Origin: Desulfobotulus mexicanus
Lineage (GTDB): Bacteria > Desulfobacterota > Desulfobacteria > Desulfobacterales > ASO4-4
Direction: 5' to 3'
DNA length: 64,000 nt
Assembly (NCBI RefSeq): GCF_006175995.1
Contig: NZ_VDMB01000007.1
Location: 1-64,000, forward strand
In this document: piece after piece, positions 63,833 to 64,000 of the stretch
Layout of the letters: the number at the start of each line of letters is the position of its first letter
Numbering within the stretch: the first letter of the stretch is position 1
Made by a program: the position numbers and the translations under genes
The notes under the pieces: model-generated
The model's database searches: none
Seen by the model: the letters and a program-made list of their open reading frames with translations, nothing else
What the model was told of the DNA's origin: nothing

Positions 63833-64000
63833 CTAAGGCAGAACAGGAATACCACTGAAGGCAAGGGAAGCCGGTGCCGGTTTTCCTATGAAAAAACCCT
63901 GACCGAAATCCACACCAAACCCGGAAAGAATTTCCAGCGTTTCGGGTACTTCCACAAACTCAGCCACAGTCATGATACCCAGCTCCCTTGCCATCTGGGC
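63833..64000 (-). CDS. EAL-domain phosphodiesterase, C-terminal part (cut by window edge)
   Basis: The last 55 codons of a minus-strand gene whose start lies beyond 64000. The translation TVAEFVEVPETLEILSGFGV followed by DFGQGFFIGKPAPASL is the conserved C-terminal end of EAL domains, which hydrolyse c-di-GMP. Catalytic residues lie upstream of the window, so activity cannot be judged. It faces the diguanylate-cyclase operon convergently. Confidence 0.82.
   Translation of the reverse strand, partial: AQMARELGIMTVAEFVEVPETLEILSGFGVDFGQGFFIGKPAPASLAFSGIPVLP

Noticed and set aside
1-64000. CRISPR array, prophage, integrase, rRNA operon or selenocysteine gene
   Set aside because: None of the required repeat, structural or gene patterns were seen in the window.

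Overview
The window reads as a chromosomal segment of a Gram-negative, anaerobic member of the Desulfobacterota (the former Deltaproteobacteria), probably near the Desulfobacterales. This is an inference from gene content, not from a marker-gene tree. The supporting content is an 11-subunit complex I without the NADH module, HdrB/HdrC-like iron-sulfur proteins, a membrane pyrophosphatase, a ferredoxin-linked indolepyruvate oxidoreductase, Pta/AckA, and the gene order ispE - tRNA-Gln - prs - rplY - pth. Outer-membrane-related genes (lipoproteins, a lytic transglycosylase, an AmpG-like permease) fit a Gram-negative envelope. No phage, integrase, transposase, CRISPR array or rRNA gene is visible.

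Layout. 1-9 kb: a hybrid histidine kinase, a tandem universal stress protein, a NYN nuclease fused to a cold-shock-like domain, an acyltransferase, an MltC-like transglycosylase and two related small lipoproteins, followed by an AT-rich gene-poor stretch. 9.2-20.8 kb (minus): one long nuo operon, nuoA-B-C-D-H-I-J-K, an extra antiporter-like subunit, a small membrane protein, a NuoL-like subunit, nuoM and nuoN. It has four antiporter-like subunits rather than three. 21-28 kb: a DUF169 protein and an AAA+ regulator without a recognisable GAFTGA loop, then a minus-strand group (HesB-like protein, CutA, TcdA, TatD, YkgJ, RluD, CarD). 28.2-35.3 kb (minus): hppA, pth, rplY, prs, tRNA-Gln, ispE, htrA and a DUF1844 protein. 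35.5-37 kb: hdrB/hdrC-like pair. 37-38.1 kb: AT-rich intergenic DNA with hairpins and short repeats. 38.1-40.4 kb: pta-ackA with a strong terminator. 40.8-46.9 kb (minus): the translation and secretion operon ffh-rpsP-khpA-rimM-trmD-SPOUT methyltransferase-rplS-rnhB-yraN-rsmI. 47-58 kb: rlmN, a PP-loop protein, an MBL hydrolase, a sirtuin, a HEAT-like/receiver fusion, a DUF6178 protein, an AmpG-like permease, a nitroreductase and rdgB. 58.5-64 kb: iorAB, a response regulator-diguanylate cyclase overlapping a GNAT gene and a DUF2156 gene, a patch of REP-like and tandem repeats, and the end of an EAL-domain gene cut by the window edge.

How the parts fit. Nuo complex, membrane pyrophosphatase, Hdr-like pair, IorAB and Pta/AckA together describe anaerobic energy conservation around ferredoxin, quinone and acetyl-CoA. 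The nuo operon lacks nuoEFG, so its electron donor is probably ferredoxin or another partner rather than NADH. Signalling is represented by a hybrid kinase, receiver proteins and c-di-GMP enzymes.

The most notable non-genic feature is a dispersed element present three times in the same orientation (about 40.48-40.81, 51.1-51.48 and 57.19-57.51 kb). Two copies have GTAA-starting terminal inverted repeats and 7-8 bp flanking duplications, as in IS66-family insertion sequences. Inside, each copy is a single long imperfect palindrome of about 210-230 bp. It looks like a non-autonomous IS66-type element (MITE) with an unusual structured interior.
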